DNA of 38,960 nt, taken from the NCBI RefSeq assembly GCF_023715705.1, contig NZ_JAMBOS010000033.1:1-38960 (forward strand), written 5' to 3'. Position 1 is the first letter of the stretch; each line of letters starts with the position of its first letter. The position numbers were made by a program, and so were the translations under genes. This document shows, one piece after another, positions 14,558 to 23,720 of this stretch. This DNA is from Halalkalibacter oceani (GTDB lineage Bacteria > Bacillota > Bacilli > Bacillales > Bacillaceae_D). The notes beneath the pieces are model-generated. The model ran no database searches. It was not told the origin of the DNA and saw nothing but the letters and a program-made list of their open reading frames with translations.

Positions 14558-16403
14558 TAATGTGCTCCGCAACAAAAGGCTGTATGCGGCCTACTTCCTG
14601 AGCAGCATGTTTACGGTGATGGTCTTTTTTACATTCTCTATTTTTGCTTATCACCCCGCCTTGAGCGGCAGTGATATGAATGCGAATGTCCAGCAGGGGA
14701 TGAATATTTCCGCAGGGATCATCTATGTTTTTTCGTTTTTCTTTATTCTCTATTCAATGAGTTCTTTCTTACAGTCGCGTAAAAAAGAATTCGGTTTATT
14801 AATGCTCCAGGGAATGGCGGTCAGGCAAATCCGAATGATGGTCTTTTTGGAGAACATGCTCATCGGTTTCTTTGCGACAATTGGCGGAGTGGGGCTTGGG
14901 CTCGTGTTCGCTAAAGCGATTCTGCTCGTTGCGGAAAATCTTCTCGTCATCGGGGACGAATTGCCGTTTTATCTTCCGACACAGGCGGTCGTAGTAACAT
15001 TCGTTTCATTTATCGTGCTCTTCTTTGTCATTTCTTTATTTGTCTCCTATGTGCTTCGGACTAAGAAGCTGATTGAATTAATAAAGGGCGCAAAAAAATC
15101 AAAGGGCGAGCCGGCAGCCAACCGTTTCTTGGTCATATGTGCCGTTATTTTGCTTGGTGCGGGATATGGAGTCGCCTTATCCGTAGAAGGAGTCGGCGTC
15201 TTAGCGGCGATGCTGCCGGTCATTATTGTGGTGACGATCGGAACGTATTTGCTTTTTACGCAATTAAGTGTGTTTATCATTCGACGTCTGAAAAGAAACG
15301 AAGCGATGTTTTGGCATAAGACGAATATGCTGTTATTTTCCGATCTTTCCTTTCGAATGAAAGACAATGCTAGGACGTTTTTTATGGTCGCAATGGTTTC
15401 GACCGTTGCATTTAGTGCGATGGGAACGCTGTACAGCTTTCAAAGTGTCTCATCGAGTTATGTGGAAATGAGGTATCCGAATACTTTTGCCTATTTGGAA
15501 AGTGATGAGCGAGATGTCGAGGAAGACATTGCCCTCGTCGAAAACATGCTGGCTGAAGAAAAGGTTGAGACGGACAAGGCGCAGATGGTGCTGAGCTATT
15601 ATGAAGTTGCGGGAGACCGGATTTTGATAGCGAGACAGTCTGATTTTAACCGCTTTGCCGAACTGATTGGTGAAGAGGAGCTTGAATTGGAAAATGGCCA
15701 AATGATTGCGGTCGAATTTGAAGGGATGGCTTATGGCCAAACAGAAGAGCTGCTCGGGCAGACCGTACCGTTAGCATCCGGTGTTGATGTAACGGCCGCT
15801 GATACAATTGAATCGAGAGCGCTGCCCGAAGTCGATTCTTATTTTGTTGTAACGGATCATGATTTTTCGGAGCTGCTTCTTGCTCCGGTTGAGGAAAGAG
15901 GCTATCATGCCTGGCAGGCGGCAGATGGAGAACAGAGGATACTGAATGTGGCTGAAAGAGTGTATGTCAAGCTCCCGCTTTCCTCTATTTCTTCTCGAGA
16001 TTACGAAGTGGATCAAACGAAAAAAGGGTATGCGCCGATCATGTTTGTCGGACTGTTTATCGGTCTTGTCTTTTTCGTGGCTGCCGGGAGCTTTCTCTAC
16101 TTCAGGCTATATATGGATTTGGATGAAGACAAGGAGAAGTTCAGGGCGATTGCCAAAATGGGTTTAAGTGTGAAAGAGTTGAAAAAAGTGCTCAGCCGGC
16201 AAACAGCCCTGCTGTTCTTTGCACCGATCGTGGTCGCTTTGATTCACGGTGCTGTCGCGCTCACAGCCTTATCTCATTTGTTTTACGAAAACCTGGTCAG
16301 AGAATCGGCAATCGTACTCGGCACGTTCCTGATAATCCAAATCATTTATTTCTTTATCGTCCGTTTCTTCTATACGAAGCAGATTCAGGTGGAAATTACG
16401 TAA
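14532..16403 (+). CDS. BceB-like ABC transporter permease (FtsX domains)
   Basis: 623 residues with the BceB layout: one N-terminal helix (about 15-40), helices in a first FtsX-type block (60-180), two more near 195-245, one at about 285-305, a large extracellular domain (about 310-500) between helices 7 and 8, and three C-terminal helices (500-620). FtsX-like repeats are visible around EFGLLMLQGMAVRQIRMM and EKFRAIAKMGLSVKELKKVL. This is the detoxification and sensing subunit for peptide antibiotics. The reading frame is intact although the ATPase gene is not, suggesting the ATPase mutation is recent. Confidence 0.91.
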   Translation: MTFRKFAFNNVLRNKRLYAAYFLSSMFTVMVFFTFSIFAYHPALSGSDMNANVQQGMNISAGIIYVFSFFFILYSMSSFLQSRKKEFGLLMLQGMAVRQIRMMVFLENMLIGFFATIGGVGLGLVFAKAILLVAENLLVIGDELPFYLPTQAVVVTFVSFIVLFFVISLFVSYVLRTKKLIELIKGAKKSKGEPAANRFLVICAVILLGAGYGVALSVEGVGVLAAMLPVIIVVTIGTYLLFTQLSVFIIRRLKRNEAMFWHKTNMLLFSDLSFRMKDNARTFFMVAMVSTVAFSAMGTLYSFQSVSSSYVEMRYPNTFAYLESDERDVEEDIALVENMLAEEKVETDKAQMVLSYYEVAGDRILIARQSDFNRFAELIGEEELELENGQMIAVEFEGMAYGQTEELLGQTVPLASGVDVTAADTIESRALPEVDSYFVVTDHDFSELLLAPVEERGYHAWQAADGEQRILNVAERVYVKLPLSSISSRDYEVDQTKKGYAPIMFVGLFIGLVFFVAAGSFLYFRLYMDLDEDKEKFRAIAKMGLSVKELKKVLSRQTALLFFAPIVVALIHGAVALTALSHLFYENLVRESAIVLGTFLIIQIIYFFIVRFFYTKQIQVEIT

Positions 16404-16509
16404 AATACAGTAGAGGAAGCAAACGGGTAGGGAGAGGAAAAAGACAGGTAGGTTGGAGCTTGAGACAAAACTAGCTTTGGACCTACTGGCACTGGCTTCA
16501 CACGCCACA

Positions 16510-16542
16510 AGCCCGTTGTGAGAAACCCACTCACAACGGGCT
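16510..16542 (+). terminator. Hairpin downstream of the Bce module
   Basis: Perfect 13-bp stem AGCCCGTTGTGAG/CTCACAACGGGCT with a 7-nt loop, followed by only three T. Strong stem, weak tail: terminator or RNA stabiliser. 16404-16785 contains no gene; besides this hairpin and the terminator at 16575 nothing else is recognised. Confidence 0.65.
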
Positions 16543-16574
16543 TTAAAAGATCGTGGCGGTTCCGCTCATTGCTT

Positions 16575-16621
16575 AGAGGCTGGGCAAAAGGTGAAAACAA
16601 CCTTTGTCCCAGCCTCTTTTA
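16575..16621 (+). terminator. Rho-independent terminator
   Basis: AGAGGCTGGG...CCCAGCCTCT arms with AAAGG/CCTTT inside, followed by TTTTA. Similar in design to the hairpin at 11878 (outer arms, then a GGCAAAAGGTG-type inner strand), a recurrent terminator style in this genome. Confidence 0.85.
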
Positions 16622-16682
16622 CGTGAGGAAGGAAGTATAGTGAAGGGAATTCAAGAAGGATCAGCTTCATATATAAACTTTA

Positions 16683-16700
16683 ATGAAATTTATCATTCAT
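16683..16700 (+). promoter_or_regulatory. Possible operator upstream of the aminotransferase gene
   Basis: ATGAA-N8-TTCAT inverted repeat about 85 bp before the aminotransferase start. It could bind the RpiR-type regulator encoded in the same operon, but it is a single AT-rich site with no second copy. Confidence 0.25.
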
Positions 16701-16785
16701 AAATAGGTAGAAGCATAAGATAGTGACACGTGCTGTTCATATCCATATAAGGAAAAGAAAAAAACGTAAGGTGAGTGATGAATGG

Positions 16786-18171
16786 ATGGCGATGGTGGAA
16801 GGTACAGGACTGGAATGTGGGTATACAGCGAAAACGTTCCATTCGCGAGCCTGGATTGAACAGGCGAAGCAGGTAATGCCCGGTGGAGTGACGGCGAATA
16901 TTAAGCATTTTGCGCCCTATCCGCTTGTAATGAAAAAAGGAAAAGGAGCCTTCCTTACAGATGTGGATGATCGGCAATACGTGGATTATTTGCTAGCCTA
17001 CGGGGCATTAATGCTCGGTCACGGTCACCCCGAGGTGAAACAGGCGATAGATGAGGGATACGAAGACGCCGGAACATTCCTGTTTGGAGCACCGCATCCG
17101 CTGGAAGTGACGTTTGGGCAGGAAATCCAGCGGCTTTATCCGAGTATCGAGCGGCTCCGTTACACGAACTCCGGAACTGAAGCAACACTTTTAGCCGTGC
17201 GGCTTGCGAAAGCCTATACGAATAAAACGCGGCTTGCCAAGTTTGAAGGTCACTATCATGGGGGATATAATGACGTTCTTTACAGCGTCAATCCGCCACT
17301 TTCAGAAGCTGGACCGGCAGATGTCCCGTGCGCTGTCCAGGAATCAATGGGCATACATGAAACAGAGCGAGAGGCGCCGCTTATTTTACCGTTTAACAAT
17401 CTGGCGGCATGTGAGCGATTATTGCGGGAACATCAGTCCTCACTTGCTGCTGTAATCATTGAACCGCTGCAGGGAGGGTTTATTCCGGCCACACCCGGTT
17501 TTATTGGAGGTTTACGAAAGCTAACGGAGGAGCTTGAGATTTTGCTCATTTTTGACGAAGTGAAAACAGGCTTTCGCATTATGCTTGGCGGTGCCGAGCA
17601 ATGGTATCAGGTGGAGCCGGATCTAACGACACTTGGTAAAGTGATTGGCGCCGGATTTCCGTTCGGCATCACAGGAGGCCGGAAAGAGATTATGGAGCTG
17701 ACGTCCCCGGAGGTCGGAGCGGATTTGTTTGATCAATCCGAAAGTCGGTTTGCACGGGCAAAGCATGTTGTTTTTCATAGTGGCACCTATAATGGTCATC
17801 CGCTAATTTTAGCGGCAGGGCTTAAAACGATTGAAGTGCTTAAAAGAGAAATTGACGGCGTCTTTGCCGTTACCGCTATGCTGAAGCAGGAACTTGAAGC
17901 GTTGTTTAAGCGGAAAGGAATCCCGATGAAAGCGGTTGGTACCGGTTCAATCTTCAATGTCGTCCTCACAGAAGAAGACATCCTCAATTATCGCGATCTA
18001 CAAGCGTCCGATCTTGAAACGAGGAAAACGATCGATTTGCTTTTATTAAATGAAGGCGTTTATACGAAGCCTCTGAATCGCTACAGTTTATCCACGGCGC
18101 ATACGGAGCGGGAAGTGGAACAGACAATCGCGGCGTACGACCGGGTGTTAACGCGGTTTGTTGGAGGGTGA
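16786..18171 (+). CDS. Class III PLP-dependent aminotransferase (glutamate-1-semialdehyde aminomutase-like)
   Basis: 461 residues from ATG 16786, which follows AAGGTGAG; an upstream GTG at 16723 would add a basic 21-residue tail with no ribosome binding site. HemL-like features: QVMPGGVTANIKHFAPYPLVM near the N-terminus, GHGHPEV, YTNSGTEATLLAVRLA (PLP phosphate site), GHYHGGYNDV, LIFDEVKTGFR (PLP ring Asp) and LGKVIGAGFPFG with the Schiff-base Lys. It is probably not the heme-pathway HemL: the gene is outside a hem cluster and is paired with an RpiR regulator, which points to a catabolic amino acid, amino sugar or beta-amino acid role. Confidence 0.85.
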   Translation: MAMVEGTGLECGYTAKTFHSRAWIEQAKQVMPGGVTANIKHFAPYPLVMKKGKGAFLTDVDDRQYVDYLLAYGALMLGHGHPEVKQAIDEGYEDAGTFLFGAPHPLEVTFGQEIQRLYPSIERLRYTNSGTEATLLAVRLAKAYTNKTRLAKFEGHYHGGYNDVLYSVNPPLSEAGPADVPCAVQESMGIHETEREAPLILPFNNLAACERLLREHQSSLAAVIIEPLQGGFIPATPGFIGGLRKLTEELEILLIFDEVKTGFRIMLGGAEQWYQVEPDLTTLGKVIGAGFPFGITGGRKEIMELTSPEVGADLFDQSESRFARAKHVVFHSGTYNGHPLILAAGLKTIEVLKREIDGVFAVTAMLKQELEALFKRKGIPMKAVGTGSIFNVVLTEEDILNYRDLQASDLETRKTIDLLLLNEGVYTKPLNRYSLSTAHTEREVEQTIAAYDRVLTRFVGG

Positions 18172-18189
18172 TGCAAAGGAGTGATGCCT

Positions 18190-19044
18190 GTGTTAAACAA
18201 TGATGTCTACAGACGGATCAGCGAGCTGCGGGAGAAAATGAGCAAATCGCAAAAGAAAATTGCTAGCTATTTGGTTCAGCACCCGGATACCGCTCCTTTT
18301 CTTACTGCATCAAAATTAGCTAAGCAGGCAACGGTGGGGGAAGCGACGGTGATCCGTTTTGCCGTTTTTTTAGGCTATCAGGGCTACCCGGATATGCAGC
18401 GTCATTTGCAGGAGGCGCTGCAACAGAAAATGACTTCGGCCGAAGTATTTGCCAGGACAACGGACCGGGATGAGCAGCCGGCTCACGCCATTGAAGAAAT
18501 TTTGACCGATGACATCACCAATTTGCGGGCAACCTTGCAGCAAATTGAGCCGGAAGAGTTTGAGCGGGCTGTTGAGCGGATGATGGGGGCGAAGCGGATT
18601 TATGTCGTTGCCTATCGCAGTGCGGCAAGTCTTGGGCAATTTTTAACCTTTTATTTAGATCTCGTGTTACAAAATACTGAATTGGTTGAGCAGGCTGACG
18701 GTGTCTCAGAGCATCTGCTTGATATTACAGAAGATGATCTCGTGATCGGCTTTGGCTTTGCCCGCTATACGAAACGGACGGTTGAAGTATTGAAATATGT
18801 CAAGCAGCGGGGGGCCAACACGATTGTCATAACCGATCACGCGTTATCCCCACTCGTCCCATACGGCGACCACGTTCTCCTGGCGGCGACAGAAATCAAC
18901 TCGTTCATCGATTCCTTTGCGGCACCGCACAGCATTGCAAGCGCGCTCATTACGGCTGTTACGCGTTCAGAGCATAAAAAAGTCCAGCTGCGGTTACAAC
19001 AACTGGAAGAGCTGTGGGTATCTTTCGACGTGTTTTATGAATAG
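18190..19044 (+). CDS. MurR/RpiR-family transcriptional regulator
   Basis: 284 residues. N-terminal HTH domain (about 1-75: RISELREKMSKSQKKIASYL, then VGEATVIRFAVFLGYQGYPDMQRHLQ) and a C-terminal SIS sugar-phosphate-binding domain (about 125-260: IYVVAYRSAASLGQFLTFYLDLV, DDLVIGFGFARYTKRTVEVLKY). Start GTG 18190 is chosen because AAAGGAG (18175-18181) is then eight bases away; GTG 18181 and ATG 18184 lie too close. 18 bp after the aminotransferase gene, so same operon and probably its regulator. Confidence 0.9.
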   Translation: MLNNDVYRRISELREKMSKSQKKIASYLVQHPDTAPFLTASKLAKQATVGEATVIRFAVFLGYQGYPDMQRHLQEALQQKMTSAEVFARTTDRDEQPAHAIEEILTDDITNLRATLQQIEPEEFERAVERMMGAKRIYVVAYRSAASLGQFLTFYLDLVLQNTELVEQADGVSEHLLDITEDDLVIGFGFARYTKRTVEVLKYVKQRGANTIVITDHALSPLVPYGDHVLLAATEINSFIDSFAAPHSIASALITAVTRSEHKKVQLRLQQLEELWVSFDVFYE

Positions 19045-19066
19045 ACGATCAAGCCGTCCGCGACTG

Positions 19067-19110
19067 GATGAAATAAACGTTGCTTTTCGTGAAGCAGCGT
19101 CTATTTCATC
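19067..19110. terminator. Hairpin between convergent genes
   Basis: GATGAAATA...TATTTCATC arms with inner ACGTTGCTT/AAGCAGCGT around TTCGTG. It lies between convergent genes (RpiR regulator ending 19044, TRAP permease ending 19166), so it may terminate from both sides, though neither side has a strong T-run. Confidence 0.6.
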
Positions 19111-19165
19111 TACTACGGTCTTGCTTCACTAGTGCCGCATTACACAGCTTTCGTTATTCGAACGT

Positions 19166-21130
19166 TTAGGCAGTTGCCTGCTTCTCGTCTTTCCCGCGCT
19201 TGCGCAAAAGCTGGAGGCCGGCAACGACAAGGACGACAACCAATCCTGCGACGGACAGCAGACCCGGGAAGATTAAGGCGATGCCGGCAATGAATAAGAA
19301 AATACGCTCAGCTATGTTTGTTCGGGCTACAAAATAGTTCATCATCGCTCCACTGACCGCGGCCATACCGAGAAGCGCTGTTCCGACAGCGATCACGATG
19401 TCGATCAAGTTGGCATCGACTAATAGCAGCACCGGGTTATACATAAAGGCATACGGAATGATAAAGGCTGCGATCGCCAGTTTAAAGGCAGTCGCTCCCG
19501 CTTTCATCGGATTGGCCCTGGCTATCCCGGCTCCGGCATAGGCGGCGAGACAGACAGGCGGTGTAATATCGGCGACAATCCCGAAATAGAACACAAAGAA
19601 ATGGGCGGCAATCAGCGGAACATTGTCAAACGCCATCAACGCCGGGGCAGCCATTGAAGCTGTCACGACATAGTTGGCTGTCGTCGGCAAACCCATTCCG
19701 AGCAGAATGCAGGCGATCATGGTGAAAAACAAGACAAGCAGGAAAACGCCTCCGGCAAGGTCGATAATCCCTCCGGCAATTTTTCCTCCTAAGCCTGTTG
19801 TCGTGACAATCCCGGCAATAATCCCGGCGGTGGCACAGGCAGCGATAACGGGCAAGGCGATCTGCGCGCCCTGCTCCAGCGTATCGATCATGTCACGGAT
19901 TCCCATCCGCGTATCTTTTCGGAATAAGCTGACGAAGAAGGCGGCGCCGATTCCAAAAAGGGCAGCCCGTGTCGGCGAGAAACCGAGATAGAGCATGACG
20001 ATGATCGCTACGAGCGGGGCGAGCAAATCGAGCCGCTTAAGAATGCCCTTTAACGAAGGCAGCTGCTCTTTCGGCAGCCCGTGAATGCCTTGTTTTTTTG
20101 CCTCGAAATGGGTCCCCATGAACACCCCGGAAAAATAAAGAAGAGCAGGAATAATGGCAATTAAAATAATTTCCTGATAGGGGATGGCTGTATTACTCGC
20201 CATAATAAATGCCGCGGCCCCCATGATCGGCGGCATAATCTGTCCGCCGGTTGAGGCGGAAGCTTCAGCGGCTGCTGAAAATTCCGGCTTGAAGCCGGCG
20301 CGCTTCATCATCGGAATCGTAAATGATCCGGAGCTGACGGTGTTGGCGACCGAACTCCCTGTGACCATTCCTTGCAGTCCGCTCGCCGTGACGGCAGCCT
20401 TCGCTGTTCCACCCGTCATCCGTCCTGTCGCGCCAAAGGCAAGGTCATTGAAAAACTGTCCGATTCCTGTTTTGGTCAGCATCACTCCGAAAAAGAGAAA
20501 GAGGAAGATGAAGGTAGATGAAATCCGGATCGGCGTCCCGAAGATCGCTTCCGTATTAAAAAACATCAGCGTCATGAGCCGCTCAAAATCAAAGCCGGCG
20601 TGACGGAACTGGGCGACCGGAAAATGCTGGCCAAACAGTCCGTACAATAAAGCAGCGACGGCAATAATGACAATCGGCAGTCCAACCGCGCGCCGCGTTG
20701 CCTCAAGAACGAGTAGCACGCCGAGCGTGGCGACGATCATATCGACATTACTGTAGCCGAGAATTTGTACCTGATTGCTTGTCAGCCGTTCGTATTCAAA
20801 CACGATATAAAAGTTTACCGCCAGGGCAAGCAGGGCAAGGACACCGTCATACCAGGGAACGCCGGCTTTTTTCAGCATTGAGCGCTTGAACGGGTACAAA
20901 ATAAAAATCAATGACAATCCGCCAGCTAAATGGATCGCACCTTGAATGAGGCTGACATAGGCGCCGCGAAATGATGTATACAGCTGAAAAAGAGTGAAGG
21001 AGATCGCCAGGATCGTCACGACCCATGCCCATTTTTTCAGGTTCGTGCGGTAGTTGGATTCCTTATCATACTTGCGCAAAATTTCTTCAGCGTTATCGAC
21101 CGTTGACGCTGGAGGCTGCTTTTCTTTCAT
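19166..21130 (-). CDS. TRAP transporter fused permease (4TM/12TM, DctQM fusion)
   Basis: 654 residues, hydrophobic throughout with about 16-19 membrane segments. The N-terminal third is the DctQ-like small permease equivalent, the remainder the DctM large permease. Recognisable stretches are GATGRMTGGTAKAAVTASGL, VTGSSVANTVSSGSFTIPMM, ASTGGQIMPPIMGAAAFIMA and LGMGLPTTANYVVTASMAAP, typical of the fused TRAP family that works with TAXI-type receptors. Uses a sodium or proton gradient to import organic acids. Start ATG at 21130 (minus strand). Downstream of its receptor gene but separated by a terminator-like hairpin. Confidence 0.92.
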   Translation of the reverse strand: MKEKQPPASTVDNAEEILRKYDKESNYRTNLKKWAWVVTILAISFTLFQLYTSFRGAYVSLIQGAIHLAGGLSLIFILYPFKRSMLKKAGVPWYDGVLALLALAVNFYIVFEYERLTSNQVQILGYSNVDMIVATLGVLLVLEATRRAVGLPIVIIAVAALLYGLFGQHFPVAQFRHAGFDFERLMTLMFFNTEAIFGTPIRISSTFIFLFLFFGVMLTKTGIGQFFNDLAFGATGRMTGGTAKAAVTASGLQGMVTGSSVANTVSSGSFTIPMMKRAGFKPEFSAAAEASASTGGQIMPPIMGAAAFIMASNTAIPYQEIILIAIIPALLYFSGVFMGTHFEAKKQGIHGLPKEQLPSLKGILKRLDLLAPLVAIIVMLYLGFSPTRAALFGIGAAFFVSLFRKDTRMGIRDMIDTLEQGAQIALPVIAACATAGIIAGIVTTTGLGGKIAGGIIDLAGGVFLLVLFFTMIACILLGMGLPTTANYVVTASMAAPALMAFDNVPLIAAHFFVFYFGIVADITPPVCLAAYAGAGIARANPMKAGATAFKLAIAAFIIPYAFMYNPVLLLVDANLIDIVIAVGTALLGMAAVSGAMMNYFVARTNIAERIFLFIAGIALIFPGLLSVAGLVVVLVVAGLQLLRKRGKDEKQATA

Positions 21131-21204
21131 TCAGCATTCACCACCTTAATAGTCATAACATGGAACGACTTTGGCAAAAATGACCGTGATGGAAGTAGTG
21201 GTAT

Positions 21205-21236
21205 AAAAAAAGACTGGACAGCGAGGTGCCCAGTCG
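21205..21236 (-). terminator. Intercistronic terminator/attenuator between TAXI receptor and TRAP permease
   Basis: Read on the minus strand: GACTGG...CCAGTC stem followed by seven T (complement of 21205-21211). Located directly after the receptor stop codon, so part of the transcripts should end here, giving more receptor than permease. Confidence 0.8.
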
Positions 21237-21247
21237 CTTTGCGTTCA

Positions 21248-22183
21248 TCAGTCAATCAATCCTTGTTCTTGGAAATACCGTTCGGCCCCTGGGTGGAATG
21301 GCAGGCTGTCGGAGCCAAGCAAAACGGTGTCCATTGTCATATGCTCTCCTTGGGGGTGGGTGATGCTCTCCGCGTTTTCGTACAGGCCTTTTACAATCTC
21401 GTAGCCGAGTTCTTCGCTTACCTGGTCAAGTGAGCCAACAAGAATTGCATAAGCGGTAACCGTACTGACAGGCTCATCTAAGAAATCATAAGCATCGGCT
21501 TCGATTTCATAGGCGCCGTAGTCGCTGTTCTCTTCCACATAGGCCAGCGCCTCGCCGTCAATTGGTAAAATGACAACCTCCCGTTGCAGGGAAAGCTCCG
21601 CAGTTGTGCTGTCAGGTAAGCCGAGAAGACCGAAGGAGGCGTCGAGCTGACCATCCTGGATGCGGGCCGCCGCATCACCGAATCCTTCTTCAAACGACTC
21701 GTAATCTCCGTCTTCAATTCCATAGGCTTCGAGAATCAGACGGGCCGCTGAAACTTCCGGGTAAATGTAGCCTAAGAAACCGAAGTTATCAACGACTGCT
21801 CCTTCAAAATCCCCTTCACCCGCCAACGCTTCAATTGCCGGAATATGAACCGTCATCCCAAGCTGCATTTCTCCGCGGAAAATTTGCCCGAGGTTGTCAA
21901 CCGATGCGCCAGATGCAACCGCACTGACGTTAAAGCCATCATACTCGACATTTGCGTTTAAGACATTGGCGATTTCCTGACCGAGCGGATAGTATGTACC
22001 GCCAGTACTACCGGTGCCAAGCTGTAAGTCTGTTACGTAATCTCCCTCCGCTTCCTGACCTTCGCCCGTGTCAACTGTATCGTCACCCGCTGGTTCTTCA
22101 GGCTCGGTCCCGCCGCCGCATGCGCCTAAGATCAATCCAAGTGACAGAACGCCCGTTGTTAGAAAGCCAAGTTTTTTCTTCAT
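21248..22183 (-). CDS. TAXI-family TRAP transporter substrate-binding lipoprotein
   Basis: 311 residues. Signal peptide and lipobox LILGAC (Cys about 22), a very acidic linker (GTEPEEPAGDDTVDTGEGQE), then LQLGTGSTGGTYYPLGQEIANVLN, the hallmark opening of TAXI receptors, and GFLGYIYPEV, ITHPQGEHM, LPFHPGAERYFQEQGL at the end. Binds an organic acid (often glutamate or a dicarboxylate) outside the membrane and hands it to the fused permease. Start ATG at 22183 after AAGGGGGA; a TTG at 22186 is the alternative. The divergent MFS gene begins 219 bp away. Confidence 0.92.
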   Translation of the reverse strand: MKKKLGFLTTGVLSLGLILGACGGGTEPEEPAGDDTVDTGEGQEAEGDYVTDLQLGTGSTGGTYYPLGQEIANVLNANVEYDGFNVSAVASGASVDNLGQIFRGEMQLGMTVHIPAIEALAGEGDFEGAVVDNFGFLGYIYPEVSAARLILEAYGIEDGDYESFEEGFGDAAARIQDGQLDASFGLLGLPDSTTAELSLQREVVILPIDGEALAYVEENSDYGAYEIEADAYDFLDEPVSTVTAYAILVGSLDQVSEELGYEIVKGLYENAESITHPQGEHMTMDTVLLGSDSLPFHPGAERYFQEQGLID

Positions 22184-22402
22184 CAAATTCCCCCTTTTTC
22201 TCTTCTTTTATTTCGTACGCGCTTTCCTTTCGGTATATTCCCATTTTAATCTGAATTTTCTTGTAATGTCAAAGAAATGGGAAAAGTTTCATGGGAGAAA
22301 ATCCGACATTTTCCATATGGCGCAATTCCTTTCTTGTTTGTAAGTATCAAATAAAGGAAGACGTTCATACTAACACTAACTTACTTGAAAGGAGTGGGGA
22401 AA

Positions 22403-23665
22403 ATGGCCAGACCCAAAAAAAATCGTTGGTTAATTGCGTTGTCCGCTATTTTCATTCATCTCTCAATCGGGTCTGTATATGCGTACAGTGTTTTTCAGAC
22501 ACCGTTACATACTGAACTTGGTTGGGAAAGCACAACTGTGACGATCGCTTTTACGATTGCGATCTTCTTTTTAGGAATGTCTGCTGCTTTTTTTGGCAGA
22601 TTCGTTGAGAAGAAAGGACCGCGTGTTTCGGCCTTCTTATCGGCCATTTTGTTCGGACTGGGACTGATTGGAACAGGACTGGCGATTAATGTCGGAAATG
22701 TGTATCTCTTTTATCTGATGTATGGCGTTCTTGGCGGAATCGGGCTGGGGATCGGCTATATTGCTCCAGTATCAACATTGGTCAAATGGTTTCCCGACCG
22801 GCGTGGCCTGGCAACCGGGATGGCGGTGTTTGGCTTTGGGGCCGGGTCTCTGATCGCCAGTCCGGTCGCGGCGCAGCTAATTGAACGGATTGGTACGGCC
22901 AATACATTCTTTCTTCTTGGCGCTGTCTATTTCATTCTGATGGTCCTTGGAGCCGCCTACATTGTACGGCCGCCTGAAGGCTGGATGATGTCCTCGCAGA
23001 AGGACGAAGAGGATGGCAAGCTAGTCAAAAAAGCTGATCTGTCGCAGCTGACCGCAAATGAAGCGATCAAAACAAAGCGCTTTTGGATGCTGTGGTGGAT
23101 GATGTTTATTAATATTTCATCCGGCATCATGCTGATCTCCGTCGCCTCGCCGATGGCGCAGGAAAAAGTGGGGATCTCAGCCATTGCCGCCGCGGGAATC
23201 GTCGGTGTGATGGGGCTGTTTAACGGAGGCGGGAGAATTGCCTGGGCATCCTTCTCCGATTATTTAGGACGTGAAAATGTCTATCTCATCTTTTTTATCG
23301 TTCAGCTCATCTCTTTTTTCATCTTGCCAACGATTACGAGCGCGCTCATTTTTCAAATTCTGATGTACGTGATCGTTTCGATTTACGGCGGAGGATTCGC
23401 CTCCTTGCCGGCGTTTATCGGCGATTTGTTTGGGACGAAGCAATTAGGTGCGATTCACGGCTATTTGCTGACAGCCTGGGCTTTGGCCGGTGTCCTTGGC
23501 CCGATGATCGTTTCGTTTATCCGTACTACGACCAACAGCTATGATCAAACATTTTATATCTTTGCCGCTTTAATTGCCTCAGCTCTCGTCGTGACGATCT
23601 TTTTAAAGCGGGAGATTAAAGCGATTCGCGCAGGCAACAATGAACCACATGCTAGTGCGACGTGA
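22403..23665 (+). CDS. MFS transporter, oxalate/formate antiporter (OFA) family
   Basis: 420 residues with 12 predicted membrane segments. N-terminal RWLIALSAIFIHLSIGSVYAYSVF is typical of OFA-family carriers; GFGAGSLIASPVAAQLIERIGTANTFFLLG and YGGGFASLPAFIGDLFGTKQLGAIHGYLLTAWALAGVLGP are further family segments. Start ATG 22403 after AAAGGAG. Its position 55 bp before a formate-dehydrogenase-like gene supports transport of formate, oxalate or another small carboxylate. Confidence 0.88.
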   Translation: MARPKKNRWLIALSAIFIHLSIGSVYAYSVFQTPLHTELGWESTTVTIAFTIAIFFLGMSAAFFGRFVEKKGPRVSAFLSAILFGLGLIGTGLAINVGNVYLFYLMYGVLGGIGLGIGYIAPVSTLVKWFPDRRGLATGMAVFGFGAGSLIASPVAAQLIERIGTANTFFLLGAVYFILMVLGAAYIVRPPEGWMMSSQKDEEDGKLVKKADLSQLTANEAIKTKRFWMLWWMMFINISSGIMLISVASPMAQEKVGISAIAAAGIVGVMGLFNGGGRIAWASFSDYLGRENVYLIFFIVQLISFFILPTITSALIFQILMYVIVSIYGGGFASLPAFIGDLFGTKQLGAIHGYLLTAWALAGVLGPMIVSFIRTTTNSYDQTFYIFAALIASALVVTIFLKREIKAIRAGNNEPHASAT

Positions 23666-23671
23666 ATGGTC

Positions 23672-23693
23672 GGCTGGTCGGCAATTGCCAGCC
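23672..23693 (+). promoter_or_regulatory. Intercistronic hairpin between MFS carrier and formate dehydrogenase genes
   Basis: GGCTGG/CCAGCC stem with a 10-nt loop and no T-run. May stabilise or separate the messages of the two genes; no terminator function is evident. Confidence 0.4.
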
Positions 23694-23720
23694 TAGAAGA
23701 AATGAAGGGAAGGTGAGAAG

